From: Cyanobacteria bacterium REEB459
GTDB lineage: Bacteria; Cyanobacteriota; Cyanobacteriia; Phormidesmidales; Phormidesmidaceae
Reading direction: 5' to 3'
Length of the DNA: 57,749 bases
Assembly: GCA_018970085.1 (NCBI GenBank)
Contig: JAGWXD010000018.1
Location: 1-57,749 of the forward strand
Shown here piece by piece: positions 46,309 to 55,192 of the stretch. The position numbers and the translations under genes are program-made. The notes below the pieces were generated by a model. That model made no database searches. It was given only the letters and a program-made list of their open reading frames with translations, and was not told the DNA's origin. How positions within the stretch are numbered: position 1 is the first letter of the stretch; each line of letters begins with the position of its first letter.

Positions 46309-47943
46309 TCATGGCTGAGACTGGGATTGCAGGTAAGGCGCAGCTTCCAGTAGACGCCGGGTATAGGCGTGTTGGGGTGCTGTAAACAGGGTTTGGGTAG
46401 GAGCTAGTTCAATTAGTTTACCGGCTTCCATGACGGCGATGCGATCGCACATAAACCGGGCAACCCATAGGTCGTGGGTAATGAATAGGTAGGTTAGATC
46501 AAATTCCTGTCTCAAGTCCAGCATTAGATCTAGCACCTGGGTTTGTACCGTGGCATCTAACATGCTCACCGGTTCGTCACAAATCACCAATCGGGGGGTA
46601 GTAATCAGGGCCCGGGCAATGGCGACTCGCTGCTGCTGTCCCCCAGATAGATCCCCCGGAAGACGATCAAAGTAGGCTTGGGTGGGAGTTAGTCCGACCC
46701 GTTCTAGCATGGTATGGGCCCGCTGTTGGGCCTCTGCCACCGTCGCCAGGCGATGAATGAGCAAGGGGTCGGCAATACTACGGCCGACGGTCATCATCGG
46801 GTTGAGACAGGCATGGGGGTCTTGGAACACCATTTGCATCTGGCGTCGCTGCGATCGCATTTGGCCAGGGGACAGGGCCGTTAGATCGGTGCCGTCAAAT
46901 TCAACCCGGCCAGCGGTGGGCTTGATTAACTGCAAAATGGTCCGGCAGAGAGTACTTTTGCCGCAGCCCGATTCCCCTACCAACCCCAAAACCTCCCCTG
47001 CATAAATCTCTAGAGAAACCTCATCTACCGCCTTGATGAGCCGGGGGGGCTGTAACCCCAGTAGTCGTCCCAGGGGGTTGGTAGGCAAACTATAGTATTG
47101 CTTCACCGCCGTTAACCGCAACAGAGCAGGGCTGCTCTCTGCCCTGTAGGCTAACCCCTCAGCCTGTTGCAATTGTAAGGCCGAGGCCACCAGAGAACGG
47201 GTGTAGTCTGCCTGGGGCTGGTTTAAAACCTGACCAGTCGGTCCACTTTCTACCAGGTGACCGTGATACATGACGGCCACCCGATCGCAGTACTCCGCTA
47301 CCAGGGATAGGTCATGGGAAATTAATATCAAGGCCGTCCCCAGCTGCTGGCACAGTTGGGTTAACTCCTGCAAAATCTGGGCAGATACTGTTACATCCAG
47401 ACTGGTGGTAGGCTCATCCGCAACAATCAAGCGGGGCTCTAAAATCATCGCCAGGGCTATCGCCACTCGCTGGCGCATCCCCCCACTAAACTCATGGGGA
47501 TACTGATCAAACCGGCTGGCTGGAATTCGTACCTGTTCTAAAACCGCCACCGCCCGCTCGCGAGCCTGGGCAGCAGACATGTTAGGCCGATGGGCCCTGA
47601 GGGTTTCAATACAGTGATGGCCAATGGTCATTAAGGGATCAAGACGGGTCATGGGGTCTTGAAATACCAGGGCGATCGCCTCACCCCGAAATCGGCGTAG
47701 TCGAGCTGGAGAAAATTCCAGCACCGACTCTCCTTGAAACCAGATATGGCCTCTCAGAGCAGTCGCAGCAGGCAGCAGGCGGAGGGCAGCCCGCCCCAGA
47801 GTAGATTTACCACAACCCGATTCCCCCACCAGCCCCAACCGTTCCCCCGCAGCCAGGCTCAGGGAAACCTGGTCTACCGCTGGCAATTCCTGGCCTGGAT
47901 AGGTAACCGAAAAACGCTCAAGGCAGAAAAGGGCATCGGTCAT
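46309..47943 (-). CDS. Oligopeptide/dipeptide ABC transporter ATPase, two fused NBDs
   Basis: A 544-aa soluble protein fusing two DppD/OppD-DppF-type ATPases. Start at ATG 47943; an upstream start is possible. NBD1: [34 protein letters not shown] (Q-loop), [36 protein letters not shown]2: [68 protein letters not shown]. All nucleotide motifs are intact in both. The permease and binding protein genes are not beside it. It imports peptides or similar substrates together with partners elsewhere in the genome (YejF-like). Confidence 0.93.
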   Translation of the reverse strand: MTDALFCLERFSVTYPGQELPAVDQVSLSLAAGERLGLVGESGCGKSTLGRAALRLLPAATALRGHIWFQGESVLEFSPARLRRFRGEAIALVFQDPMTRLDPLMTIGHHCIETLRAHRPNMSAAQARERAVAVLEQVRIPASRFDQYPHEFSGGMRQRVAIALAMILEPRLIVADEPTTSLDVTVSAQILQELTQLCQQLGTALILISHDLSLVAEYCDRVAVMYHGHLVESGPTGQVLNQPQADYTRSLVASALQLQQAEGLAYRAESSPALLRLTAVKQYYSLPTNPLGRLLGLQPPRLIKAVDEVSLEIYAGEVLGLVGESGCGKSTLCRTILQLIKPTAGRVEFDGTDLTALSPGQMRSQRRQMQMVFQDPHACLNPMMTVGRSIADPLLIHRLATVAEAQQRAHTMLERVGLTPTQAYFDRLPGDLSGGQQQRVAIARALITTPRLVICDEPVSMLDATVQTQVLDLMLDLRQEFDLTYLFITHDLWVARFMCDRIAVMEAGKLIELAPTQTLFTAPQHAYTRRLLEAAPYLQSQSQP

Positions 47944-47964
47944 AATCAGGGGCACAGAACAGCA

Positions 47965-48537
47965 TTAGCGATCGCAGCGACGCATTAAATAGGCCACGGC
48001 AAAGTCGGCGTAGTCATGGTGTTTGAGGAGATCACTGAGTTCCTCTAGGCGCTGGGTAATGTCGGGACCCAACCGGTCCTCTAGAGCTTGACGCTCCCGT
48101 TCGGCGGCCTCCAGGTGACGTATCTGGGCTTGCCACTCGGTAGAAAATACGTAGTCTAAATGGGCTTGCAGGCCCAACTCCTGACATAGATCCCATTCGC
48201 CTCCGTCACACCAGATACCCTGACAACTGGGGCAGCGCTCCAGATAAATCGTTCCTTGCCGCAAATTAAGTCGGCCCCGTACCAGGTAGCTATGACAATC
48301 AGGGCACAGGGCAGCCCGACTATCTAGCGGCGAGGGCTGAAAAGTCGTCTTTAGGGTCAGGGGCAGCAGGGCAACGGTGGGTGGATCATCCCCATTACCC
48401 TGCTGGCGTTGCCAGGGCAGATAGGACTGGGCAGGAATCCAGAGGCCACCGCAACTATGGCAGGACTTCGCCTCCAATCCGGGGGCGAGATGACAATCGT
48501 GAAGGTGAATTCCACCTTCTTTAGGACACTGATACAA
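47965..48537 (-). CDS. Protein with two zf-TFIIB-like zinc ribbons
   Basis: A 190-aa protein with two zinc-ribbon modules: CPKEGGIHLHDCHL...SCHSCGGLWIP (residues about 4-33) and CPDCHSYLVRGR...ERCPSCQGIWCDGGEWDLC (about 78-115). The CxxCxGxWx-type pairs fit the zf-TFIIB domain. A C-terminal helix (LEAAERERQALEDRLGPDIT) follows. Likely a nucleic-acid or protein-binding adaptor; specificity unknown. The start appears to be TTG at 48537. It lies just upstream of the ABC ATPase gene on the same strand, 21 bp apart from its ATG. Confidence 0.85.
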   Translation of the reverse strand: MYQCPKEGGIHLHDCHLAPGLEAKSCHSCGGLWIPAQSYLPWQRQQGNGDDPPTVALLPLTLKTTFQPSPLDSRAALCPDCHSYLVRGRLNLRQGTIYLERCPSCQGIWCDGGEWDLCQELGLQAHLDYVFSTEWQAQIRHLEAAERERQALEDRLGPDITQRLEELSDLLKHHDYADFAVAYLMRRCDR

Positions 48538-48652
48538 GGACTATTGTTCCAACTAGGGGGCCAGGGAATCCCCTACTATTAAACACCAGAACGCCTCAGC
48601 AAGGGTCACAAAAGCTCCCAGGCACAGCCTTAAGCTGGGAATCGCGAGCCGG

Positions 48653-48979
48653 CTATGACCAAGGCGATTGGCGCTGCAAATAGTCTAACCAGGTAGCCAG
48701 TTGAGCTAAACGGTCACCAATCTGAGCCTGACGATGCTGAATGGTCTGGGGCTGGCGACTGGCCCGCAAAAAAGCTATGTCCACCGCGATCAGCCGCAGC
48801 ACCCGACTGATTTCAGTTAAAGCTGGCTGTATAGCGGTCTGGTCACCTGCGGCTAGGGCCTGAAATCCCTGCTGCAACTGCCAGAGCCTGTCCTCAAACA
48901 GGCGCCTATCAGGATGGACCAGATGGACTAGGGAGCCTAATTCGGTTAACTGCGATCGCAATTGCGCCAGAGCATCCAT
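48653..48979 (-). CDS. PatD-like protein (heterocyst frequency control family)
   Basis: A 108-aa helical protein resembling PatD: FEDRLWQLQQGFQALAAGDQ, then ALTEISRVLRLIAVDIAFLR, then ASRQPQTIQHRQAQIGDRLA. The sequence VLRLIAVDIAFLRASRQPQT closely matches the LRLLGxDVxFLQxARQPxT region I recall from PatD proteins. In Anabaena PatD affects how often cells become heterocysts. In a non-heterocystous strain the role would be different. ATG at 48979. It is divergent from a LysR gene, with two palindromes in the shared interval. Confidence 0.6.
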   Translation of the reverse strand: MDALAQLRSQLTELGSLVHLVHPDRRLFEDRLWQLQQGFQALAAGDQTAIQPALTEISRVLRLIAVDIAFLRASRQPQTIQHRQAQIGDRLAQLATWLDYLQRQSPWS

Positions 48980-49056
48980 CGTCTTATATCCTTAGTCTTC
49001 GGTCACGGAAAAACAGTTTGCCATAAATCATAGAAAACATGCAAATGTGGTGGATA

Positions 49057-49091
49057 ATTTGATAGAATCAAATCTATACAAAAATGTATAG
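49057..49091. promoter_or_regulatory. Two abutting perfect palindromes, candidate LysR operators
   Basis: ATTTGAT-AGA-ATCAAAT (49057-49073) is followed directly by CTATACA-AAAA-TGTATAG (49074-49091). The first contains TTGATAGAATCAA, a T-N11-A core typical of LysR-type regulator sites. They lie 20 bp from the LysR start (TTG 49112) and 77 bp from the PatD-like start, so one bound regulator could control both. The second palindrome overlaps a possible -10 region. Confidence 0.65.
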
Positions 49092-49111
49092 CCCTCCTGG
49101 GAGGTAGAAGG

Positions 49112-50068
49112 TTGATTCACGCCACACTTCACCAACTTAAAGTGTTTGAAGCTACCGCTCGCCATGGCAGCTTTACCCGTGCAGCTGAGGAGCTCTACCT
49201 GACTCAGCCTACCGTCTCCATTCAGGTTAAACAACTGACTAAGGCCGTTGGCCTGCCCCTGTTTGAGCAAATTGGTAAACGGCTCTACCTAACCCAGGCT
49301 GGACAAAAACTGTTGGACACCTGTCAGGAAATTTTTGGTGGACTCGACCAGTTTGAGATGGCTATCTCCGATCTAAAGGGTCTAAAACAGGGTCAGCTTC
49401 GCCTAGCGGTCATTACCACCGCCAAGTATTTTGTGCCCCGTTTACTGGGCCCCTTTTGCCAGCGCTTTCCAGGGATTGATATTTCCCTCAAGGTGACCAA
49501 TCACCAGCACATTCAAGAGCGCATGGCCAATAACGATGATGACCTCTACATTATCAGTTCACCCCCAGAACAGCCAGATTTGAAGATTTATCCCTTTTTA
49601 GAAAATCCCCTGGTGGTAATCGCCCCCCAAGACCATCCCCTGGCAGGCAAAACCAGCCTGCCCGTCAGCTGTTTGAACGGGCAGCAGTTTATTATGCGGG
49701 AACCCGGATCCGGTACTCGCCAGGCGGTGCAAAAGCTATTTATGGACCATAACATCGATGTCAAGGTGCGCCTGGAACTCGGCAGTAATGAGGCGATTAA
49801 ACAGGCGATCGCTGGAGGACTGGGAATTTCAGTACTCTCCATGCATACGATTATCTCTGAGGGGACCCGCGGTGAGTTTGCCGTTCTTGATGTGGAGCAT
49901 TTTCCCATTGAACGGCACTGGTATGTAGCCAGTCTGGCGGGTAAGCAATTGTCGGTGGTTTCCCAGGCCTTTTTATCCTATCTGCTGGAAGAAAGCCACG
50001 CCATGGTTGAAAAATGTTTACCTGGTATTAACCACGCCTCAGCTTCTAAGGTAGAAATGGCATCCTAA
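49112..50068 (+). CDS. LysR-type regulator, CmpR/NdhR (CcmR)/CbbR-like
   Basis: A 318-aa LysR regulator. HTH at residues 1-65: ATLHQLKVFEATARHGSFTR, AAEELYLTQPTVSIQVKQLT. The effector domain from about 90 contains LRLAVITTAKYFVPRLLGPF and MREPGSGTRQAVQKLFMDHN. This N-terminus is the CmpR/NdhR type, unlike the RbcR type (LDQLRILKAIAAEGSF). Relatives sense the photorespiratory or carbon state and control CO2-uptake genes or rbc. The start is TTG at 49112 with GGGAGG 7 nt upstream; no ATG is available. Twin palindromes directly upstream suggest autoregulation. Neither cmp, ndh nor rbc genes are nearby. Confidence 0.92.
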   Translation: MIHATLHQLKVFEATARHGSFTRAAEELYLTQPTVSIQVKQLTKAVGLPLFEQIGKRLYLTQAGQKLLDTCQEIFGGLDQFEMAISDLKGLKQGQLRLAVITTAKYFVPRLLGPFCQRFPGIDISLKVTNHQHIQERMANNDDDLYIISSPPEQPDLKIYPFLENPLVVIAPQDHPLAGKTSLPVSCLNGQQFIMREPGSGTRQAVQKLFMDHNIDVKVRLELGSNEAIKQAIAGGLGISVLSMHTIISEGTRGEFAVLDVEHFPIERHWYVASLAGKQLSVVSQAFLSYLLEESHAMVEKCLPGINHASASKVEMAS

Positions 50069-50084
50069 GCGATAGACAAGCTTG

Positions 50085-50114
50085 GGCTCATTTGAGCCTG
50101 CCAGTACCGGCAGG
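50085..50114 (+). terminator. Two overlapping hairpins 3' of the LysR gene
   Basis: GGCTCA-TT-TGAGCC (50085-50098) and CCTGCC-AGTACC-GGCAGG (50097-50114), both with perfect 6-bp stems, begin 16 bp after the LysR stop. They share two bases, so only one can form fully at a time. There is no long T-run. A terminator or an alternative-fold element is possible. Confidence 0.5.
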
Positions 50115-50300
50115 GAAATGTCAACATGGGAAGCAAAGGTCTATCCTAGGGCCAGGGAGCTTTAAATGATTAGAGATTTCCCCACCTTGCCGACCCTAGC
50201 TCAACCTCCGCGGTCATATTAAGATAGCATTCAAGGCTATAGGCTGGTCTTCAGCCAGCCCTGGGATTAACTCCTATAGACCGGTTTAAAAATGATATAG

Positions 50301-50320
50301 TATCTCGAACCTTCGAGATA
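50301..50320 (+). promoter_or_regulatory. Perfect 20-bp palindrome at the predicted start of the PRC-barrel transcript
   Basis: TATCTCGAA-CC-TTCGAGATA, 9-bp arms, 8 bp before the ATG at 50329. TATAGT at 50296-50301 is a good -10 box that partly overlaps the left arm, so transcription would start near 50307-50309, inside the palindrome. It could be an operator or a 5' hairpin that hides the ribosome binding region. Confidence 0.7.
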
Positions 50321-50328
50321 AATCAGAC

Positions 50329-51276
50329 ATGACCCTAGACAAATATCGTCTCCGCTCTGACTTCTTAGGTACCCAGGTGATTACTCGCAGCTCTGGCCAG
50401 CGCCTTGGCATTGTCAGCCAGGTGTGGGTAGATGTTGATCAGCGCGAGGTGATGGCCATCGGTCTGCGGGAAAATATTTTGTCTGGCTTAGTGTCCCCGA
50501 CCCAACAAATTATGCCCCTGAGCAGCATTCGTCAGATCGGGGATGTAATTTTGGTAGATGATGATACCGCCCTCGAAGACGAGGCTAACATCGCCCCCTA
50601 CAGTACCCTGGTGAACTGTGAAGTGATTACAGAAACAGGAGAACCCCTGGGGCGGGTCAGAGGATTTAAGTTCGATGTTACCAACGGCAAGCTTGAAACC
50701 GTTGTAATTGCTTCCTTTGGCCTACCTCAAATTCCTGACCAGGTAATTAGCACCTACGAACTCTCTATGGATGAGGTGGTTAGTAGCGGTCCTGATCGAC
50801 TAATTGTATTTGAAGGGGCGGAAGAAAAGCTCGTACAGCTGAGTGTGGGAGTTCTAGAACGGCTGGGTATCGGCAGCGCCCCTTGGGAACGAGCCAGTGA
50901 GGGCGAATATATTATGCCAGTGTCAACGGCAAACCAGTTACCTTCTGGGGTACAAGCCCCAGCTGAGTTTACTCGAACCCGTACCCCCGCTGTGCAAGAG
51001 CGCTGGAGTGAAGACGACTGGGGCGAGCCTGAACTGGTGGAAGAATCCCTGGTCCGTACTCAGAAAACGGAACGCTACCAGGCCGCTACCTTCGACGAAG
51101 AAGACAACTGGAGTACTTCCATTGACCCTGGTATCGATGCCAAGGATGTTGACTATCGCCAAGTCCCTGATGATGCCTGGCCTGAAGACATACAGGCTGG
51201 ACCTGATAAGGGTCAGCCCCTGAATATTCCTCAGAAAAAACGGGTCACTGAGTACGAAGAAGAACTCGATTATTAA
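50329..51276 (+). CDS. Protein with two PRC-barrel domains
   Basis: A 315-aa soluble protein. Two PRC-barrel domains are visible: residues about 5-80 (DFLGTQVITRSSGQRLGIVS, QVWVDVDQREVMAIGLREN) and about 90-170 (VNCEVITETGEPLGRVRGFK, FDVTNGKLETVVIASFGLPQ). From about 205 the sequence is acidic, Pro/Glu-rich and probably disordered (RWSEDDWGEPELVEESLVRT). PRC barrels bind RNA, photosynthetic reaction centre subunits or ribosome assembly factors; the target here is unknown. ATG at 50329. Convergent with the ABC exporter (stop codons 1 bp apart). The palindrome upstream indicates regulation. Confidence 0.88.
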   Translation: MTLDKYRLRSDFLGTQVITRSSGQRLGIVSQVWVDVDQREVMAIGLRENILSGLVSPTQQIMPLSSIRQIGDVILVDDDTALEDEANIAPYSTLVNCEVITETGEPLGRVRGFKFDVTNGKLETVVIASFGLPQIPDQVISTYELSMDEVVSSGPDRLIVFEGAEEKLVQLSVGVLERLGIGSAPWERASEGEYIMPVSTANQLPSGVQAPAEFTRTRTPAVQERWSEDDWGEPELVEESLVRTQKTERYQAATFDEEDNWSTSIDPGIDAKDVDYRQVPDDAWPEDIQAGPDKGQPLNIPQKKRVTEYEEELDY

Positions 51277-51277
51277 A

Positions 51278-53125
51278 CTATCTGTCTACCCCCAGCCGTT
51301 GCAAACGGTAAAGATTCGCGTAGAGCCCATCCTGGGCGAGAAGTTGGTCATGGCTGCCTTGCTCTACCAATTGGCCATGTTTAAGAACCAAAATGCGATC
51401 GACATGGCGAATTGTAGAAAGGCGATGGGCAATAATAATAGCGGTACGATCCACCAGTAAGCGCTCCAGGGCTTCCTGAATGATCACCTCCGTACCGACA
51501 TCTAGATTAGCCGTGGCCTCGTCTAGGACGAGAATACCAGGGTCACGGATGGCAGCTCGAGCAAAGGCCAGTAACTGCTTCTGCCCTCCCGATAGATTGG
51601 ATCCTCGCTCCCGCAGTACCGTGTCGTATCCCTGGGGAAGCTGCTCAATTAAGGCATCTATGTTAGTTTTTTGGGCAGCTTCGACCACCGCGTTGAAGCT
51701 ATACTCTTCCCCCAGAGTAATATTGCCCTTAACATCGCCAGCAAACAAAAAACCATCCTGCAGAATTACTGCCATCCGTTGCCGTAGCTCAGTCTGGGGC
51801 AGGTCCCGAATATCAATGCCGTCTAACAAGATAGCACCCTGGTTAATGTCATAAAGGCGACAAAGCAGACGGATAATCGAACTTTTACCCGCCCCTGTGG
51901 GCCCCACCAGGGCTACCTTCTCCCCCGGGCGAATCGTAAAGGTGAGGTCTTGAATAACGTATTCATCGGGCTTGTAACCAAAACTGACGTGATCGAAGCA
52001 AATTTCGGCAGCCCTAGGGCCAGCTAGACCATTGACGGGCCCTGAAGAAGCTAGAATCTTGCCCCTGTGACCATCGGGGTCTTGAATCTCAGCTGGAATG
52101 CTAAATAGATCGGTAATCCGCTCAACTGCCGTCAGACCGGCTTGAATGGCAGTAAACTTATCGGCAAATTGACGCAGAGGATCAAACAGGCGCTGGGCAA
52201 ACAAAATAAAAGAGGCCAGCGTGCCAAAGCTAAGGGCACTCTGCATTACCAGTAGGCCCCCTAGCCAGAGTACCCCACCAATCGCCACCAGAGAAATCCA
52301 TTCTAAGGTGGCAGACACCGAAGAGTCATAGAAAATAGTCTTATCTACTGCCTTGATATAACGCTGATTGAGGCTACGAAATAGTTCGCTATTGTAGGGC
52401 TCGCGGCGAAACAACTGCACTACCCCAATGCCGGCAATATTTTCTTGCAACGTCGCATTTAACTCTGATAGATGCTCCCGAGCTTTGTAATTAGCTTTGC
52501 GATACTGTTGCTGAAAATAAACAATTAACCAGGTCACCGGCAACAGCAGGGTGAGCAGCAGTAAGGCCAGTTCCCATTGCATGGTAAACATGACCACCAG
52601 CAATACCAAAATGGAAAATAAGTCAGTAATAATCCCCACAGCACCGGTGGAAAACACATCCCCCAGGGCATCAACATCACTGGTCAGACGAGTAATCAAC
52701 TTACCGACAGGGGTCCGATCAAAAAACCGTACTGCCAGGGACACCACATGGGAGAACAGGTCCTTGCGAATCTCAGCGGTAATTCTCTGGCCAACAGCCT
52801 GCACCAGGTAACTTTGGTATCCGTCGAGAGCCAGCCGCAGGGCCACCGTGGCGAGCAATAGTCCGACTAAGAGATGCAATCCTGACTCCAGGCTAAGACC
52901 GACTAGAAAGCCCATGACGGGCTCCTGGCGAATCAAAGAAATCGCCTGACCGACTAGCACCGGCTGCAGGGCATTTGCCAGGGATAGGGGTAATAGCAAC
53001 AGCAAAGGCCATACCATGGAGCTACGATGCCGGTACAGGTAGGGCCAAAGCCTCAAGAACAGGCGCCAGTCACCAGAGACCGTCGAGGCAGGAGAAGCGG
53101 GAAGAGGTGCAGAGGAAGGGGCCAC
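51278..53125 (-). CDS. ABC exporter, half-transporter (MsbA/MDR-like)
   Basis: A 615-aa fused permease and ATPase. Residues about 30-330 hold six membrane spans, for example GLHLLVGLLLATVALRLALD and GIITDLFSILVLLVVMFTMQ. The NBD runs from about 375 to 612: Walker A LVGPTGAGKSSIIRLLCRLY, Q-loop VILQDGFLFAGDV, signature NLSGGQKQLLAFARAAIRDP, Walker B GILVLDEATANLD, and H-loop IAHRLSTIRHVDRIL. It works as a homodimer or heterodimer to export lipids, peptides or drugs; the substrate is not known. GTG start at 53125. A single gene with no partner half-transporter in the neighbourhood. Confidence 0.93.
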   Translation of the reverse strand: MAPSSAPLPASPASTVSGDWRLFLRLWPYLYRHRSSMVWPLLLLLPLSLANALQPVLVGQAISLIRQEPVMGFLVGLSLESGLHLLVGLLLATVALRLALDGYQSYLVQAVGQRITAEIRKDLFSHVVSLAVRFFDRTPVGKLITRLTSDVDALGDVFSTGAVGIITDLFSILVLLVVMFTMQWELALLLLTLLLPVTWLIVYFQQQYRKANYKAREHLSELNATLQENIAGIGVVQLFRREPYNSELFRSLNQRYIKAVDKTIFYDSSVSATLEWISLVAIGGVLWLGGLLVMQSALSFGTLASFILFAQRLFDPLRQFADKFTAIQAGLTAVERITDLFSIPAEIQDPDGHRGKILASSGPVNGLAGPRAAEICFDHVSFGYKPDEYVIQDLTFTIRPGEKVALVGPTGAGKSSIIRLLCRLYDINQGAILLDGIDIRDLPQTELRQRMAVILQDGFLFAGDVKGNITLGEEYSFNAVVEAAQKTNIDALIEQLPQGYDTVLRERGSNLSGGQKQLLAFARAAIRDPGILVLDEATANLDVGTEVIIQEALERLLVDRTAIIIAHRLSTIRHVDRILVLKHGQLVEQGSHDQLLAQDGLYANLYRLQRLGVDR

Positions 53126-53290
53126 AAATAACCAGGCAAGCAGAAAAACTGTAACTTGCCTTACTAATTTAACCTAGATCCTTGTCCAAAAAGCTGGTGG
53201 ACAGGCCCCAGCATCCTATCGCCAGAGACGATTGCATAGTCTTTGGTCTGGGGTCTGCCCTGCGGATGAAATACCGGTGGTACCTATCCC

Positions 53291-54640
53291 TCAGCGGCTA
53301 GACAGGATTTCGGTAACAAAGTTGGTGTAAACATCGCCACTTAAGAAGTTAGCGTTTTCCAGTACCTTTTGATGAAAGGGAATGGTCGTAGGCAGCCCAG
53401 TAATAGCGCACTCCCGTAGGGCTCGCTGCATCCGTTTGATGGCGGTGGCGCGATCGGGACCCCAGACAATTAGTTTGCCTACCAGGGAGTCGTAGTAGGG
53501 AGGAATTTCGTAGTCGGTGTAAACATGGGAATCCATTCTCACCCCCATGCCCCCTGGAGCTAGGTAGCCGTTGATTCGACCTGGGTTAGGTCGGAAATTA
53601 TGATCGGGATCTTCGGCGTTAATGCGACACTCGATCGCATGACCCCTAAACTGAATATCCGCCTGACTAAAGGGCAGCTTTTCTCCCTGGGCAATGCGGA
53701 GTTGGGCGGCGATCAGATCAATCCCTGTGATCATTTCGGTCACCGGATGTTCAACCTGAATACGGGTATTCATTTCCATAAAATAAAAATTGCCGCCGGG
53801 ATCAACTAAAAACTCTACGGTGCCAGCGCCAACATAGTTGATCGACTGGGCTGCACGTACCGCCGCTGCTCCCATCGTCTGTCTCATTTCCGCACTGAGG
53901 CGAGGACTAGGGGATTCCTCTAAAAGTTTTTGGTGACGGCGCTGAATAGAACAATCCCGTTCGCCTAAATGCACTACATTACCGTGACTATCGGCCAGAA
54001 TTTGAAACTCGATATGACGAGGCCGCTCAACAAACTTTTCCAGGTAAACTCCCGGGTTGGCAAAGGCCGCCTGAGCTTCGCCCTGGGCTGCCATAAAGGC
54101 CTTACTCATGTCGGCCTCTCCCTGAACCAGGCGCATACCCCGACCGCCGCCGCCGGCGGTCGCCTTGATGATAACGGGATAGCCAATTTCCTTAGCAATG
54201 GCGTAGGCCTCTGACTCATCCATCAGCAACCCCTCACTACCAGGAATGGTGGGCACCCCCACCCGCTGCATGGTTTCTTTAGCGGTAGATTTGTCTCCCA
54301 TTTTGCGAATTGCCTCGGGGGATGGACCCACAAAAACAATTTGATGGTCGGCACAAATTTCAGCAAAGCGAGCGTTTTCTGCTAAGAAACCGTAGCCGGG
54401 ATGGATGGCGTTGGCGTTGCGGGTGAGGGCAGCAGCAATAATATTGGGAACGTTGAGGTAACTTTTTTGACTGGGAGCCTCACCAATACAAACGGCTTCG
54501 TCCGCCAGTTGGACGTGCAGGGCGTGGCGGTCAACGGTAGAATGCACCGCCACCGTAGCGATGCCCATTTCTTCACAAGTACGGAGAATGCGGAGGGCGA
54601 TTTCTCCCCGATTAGCGATCAGAATCTTGGAAAAGCGCAT
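53291..54640 (-). CDS. accC: Acetyl-CoA carboxylase, biotin carboxylase subunit
   Basis: ATP-grasp enzyme that carboxylates biotin on the carrier protein AccB in the first step of fatty-acid synthesis. 449 aa from the ATG at 54640 ([20 protein letters not shown]); an upstream ATG would add seven residues. Blocks: [20 protein letters not shown], the ATP-grasp [20 protein letters not shown] near residue 165, [40 protein letters not shown] with the Mg-binding Glu, and [20 protein letters not shown]. Stands alone; accB is not adjacent, as is usual in cyanobacteria. Confidence 0.97.
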   Translation of the reverse strand: MRFSKILIANRGEIALRILRTCEEMGIATVAVHSTVDRHALHVQLADEAVCIGEAPSQKSYLNVPNIIAAALTRNANAIHPGYGFLAENARFAEICADHQIVFVGPSPEAIRKMGDKSTAKETMQRVGVPTIPGSEGLLMDESEAYAIAKEIGYPVIIKATAGGGGRGMRLVQGEADMSKAFMAAQGEAQAAFANPGVYLEKFVERPRHIEFQILADSHGNVVHLGERDCSIQRRHQKLLEESPSPRLSAEMRQTMGAAAVRAAQSINYVGAGTVEFLVDPGGNFYFMEMNTRIQVEHPVTEMITGIDLIAAQLRIAQGEKLPFSQADIQFRGHAIECRINAEDPDHNFRPNPGRINGYLAPGGMGVRMDSHVYTDYEIPPYYDSLVGKLIVWGPDRATAIKRMQRALRECAITGLPTTIPFHQKVLENANFLSGDVYTNFVTEILSSR

Positions 54641-54868
54641 TGGCAGGGCAAAGGTCTCCAACCAGAATCATAGGATGGTTGCTGATTCTACCATGCTGGT
54701 AGGGCAGAAAATCGAGGCGGCAAGAACCTTAGCCAGCCCAGCCAAAACCGCTCAGACCATACCCGCCGGCCGCCCTAACCAGCCGAGGTGAAGAGGCAGG
54801 GGAGGGTCTGTAGACAGGGTAGCAATCCTCTGGCACCTGCCTCTAAAATAAAATAGCTGGATTATTGG

Positions 54869-55093
54869 ATGAAAGCCATGTCTGTAGAAACCGTCGGCAG
54901 TCCTCCCCCCGAAGTCGATCAACTTCGCACCGTCTTGCAAGGTCAATTGCCCCAAATTATTGCCAGCTTTAACCAGGTACTGCGAGAGCAGTACGGTATT
55001 TCTGGCGTCAGTGTAGGCGGCTTTACCGTTGTCCCTGCCAGTTCAGTGGCCGGGGAAATTACCTGCGATCAGGACAACTGCTCAATTAGTTAA
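54869..55093 (+). CDS. Small hypothetical protein ending in a Cys-containing tail
   Basis: A 74-aa protein with ATG at 54869, or ATG at 54878 three codons on. It starts MKAMSVETVGSPPPEVDQLR, continues with TVLQGQLPQIIASFNQVLRE as a helix, then QYGISGVSVGGFTVVPASSV, and ends CDQDNCSIS. The pattern of a helix, a Gly/Val strand region and a terminal Cys-x5-Cys is unusual for such a short protein. No signal peptide or membrane span. It stands alone between accC (divergent) and the pyruvate-kinase-like gene (convergent). I do not know the family; no modification enzyme gene adjoins it. Confidence 0.6.
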   Translation: MKAMSVETVGSPPPEVDQLRTVLQGQLPQIIASFNQVLREQYGISGVSVGGFTVVPASSVAGEITCDQDNCSIS

Positions 55094-55192
55094 GGGTCGA
55101 TCTAAAATTTCTCGGTAAACTCCCCTGGCCAGCCATTTGAGCAGGTACTATTGGTGAATTTTTTCTCTGTTGGTATTCTGGCTTTTGCCAGT

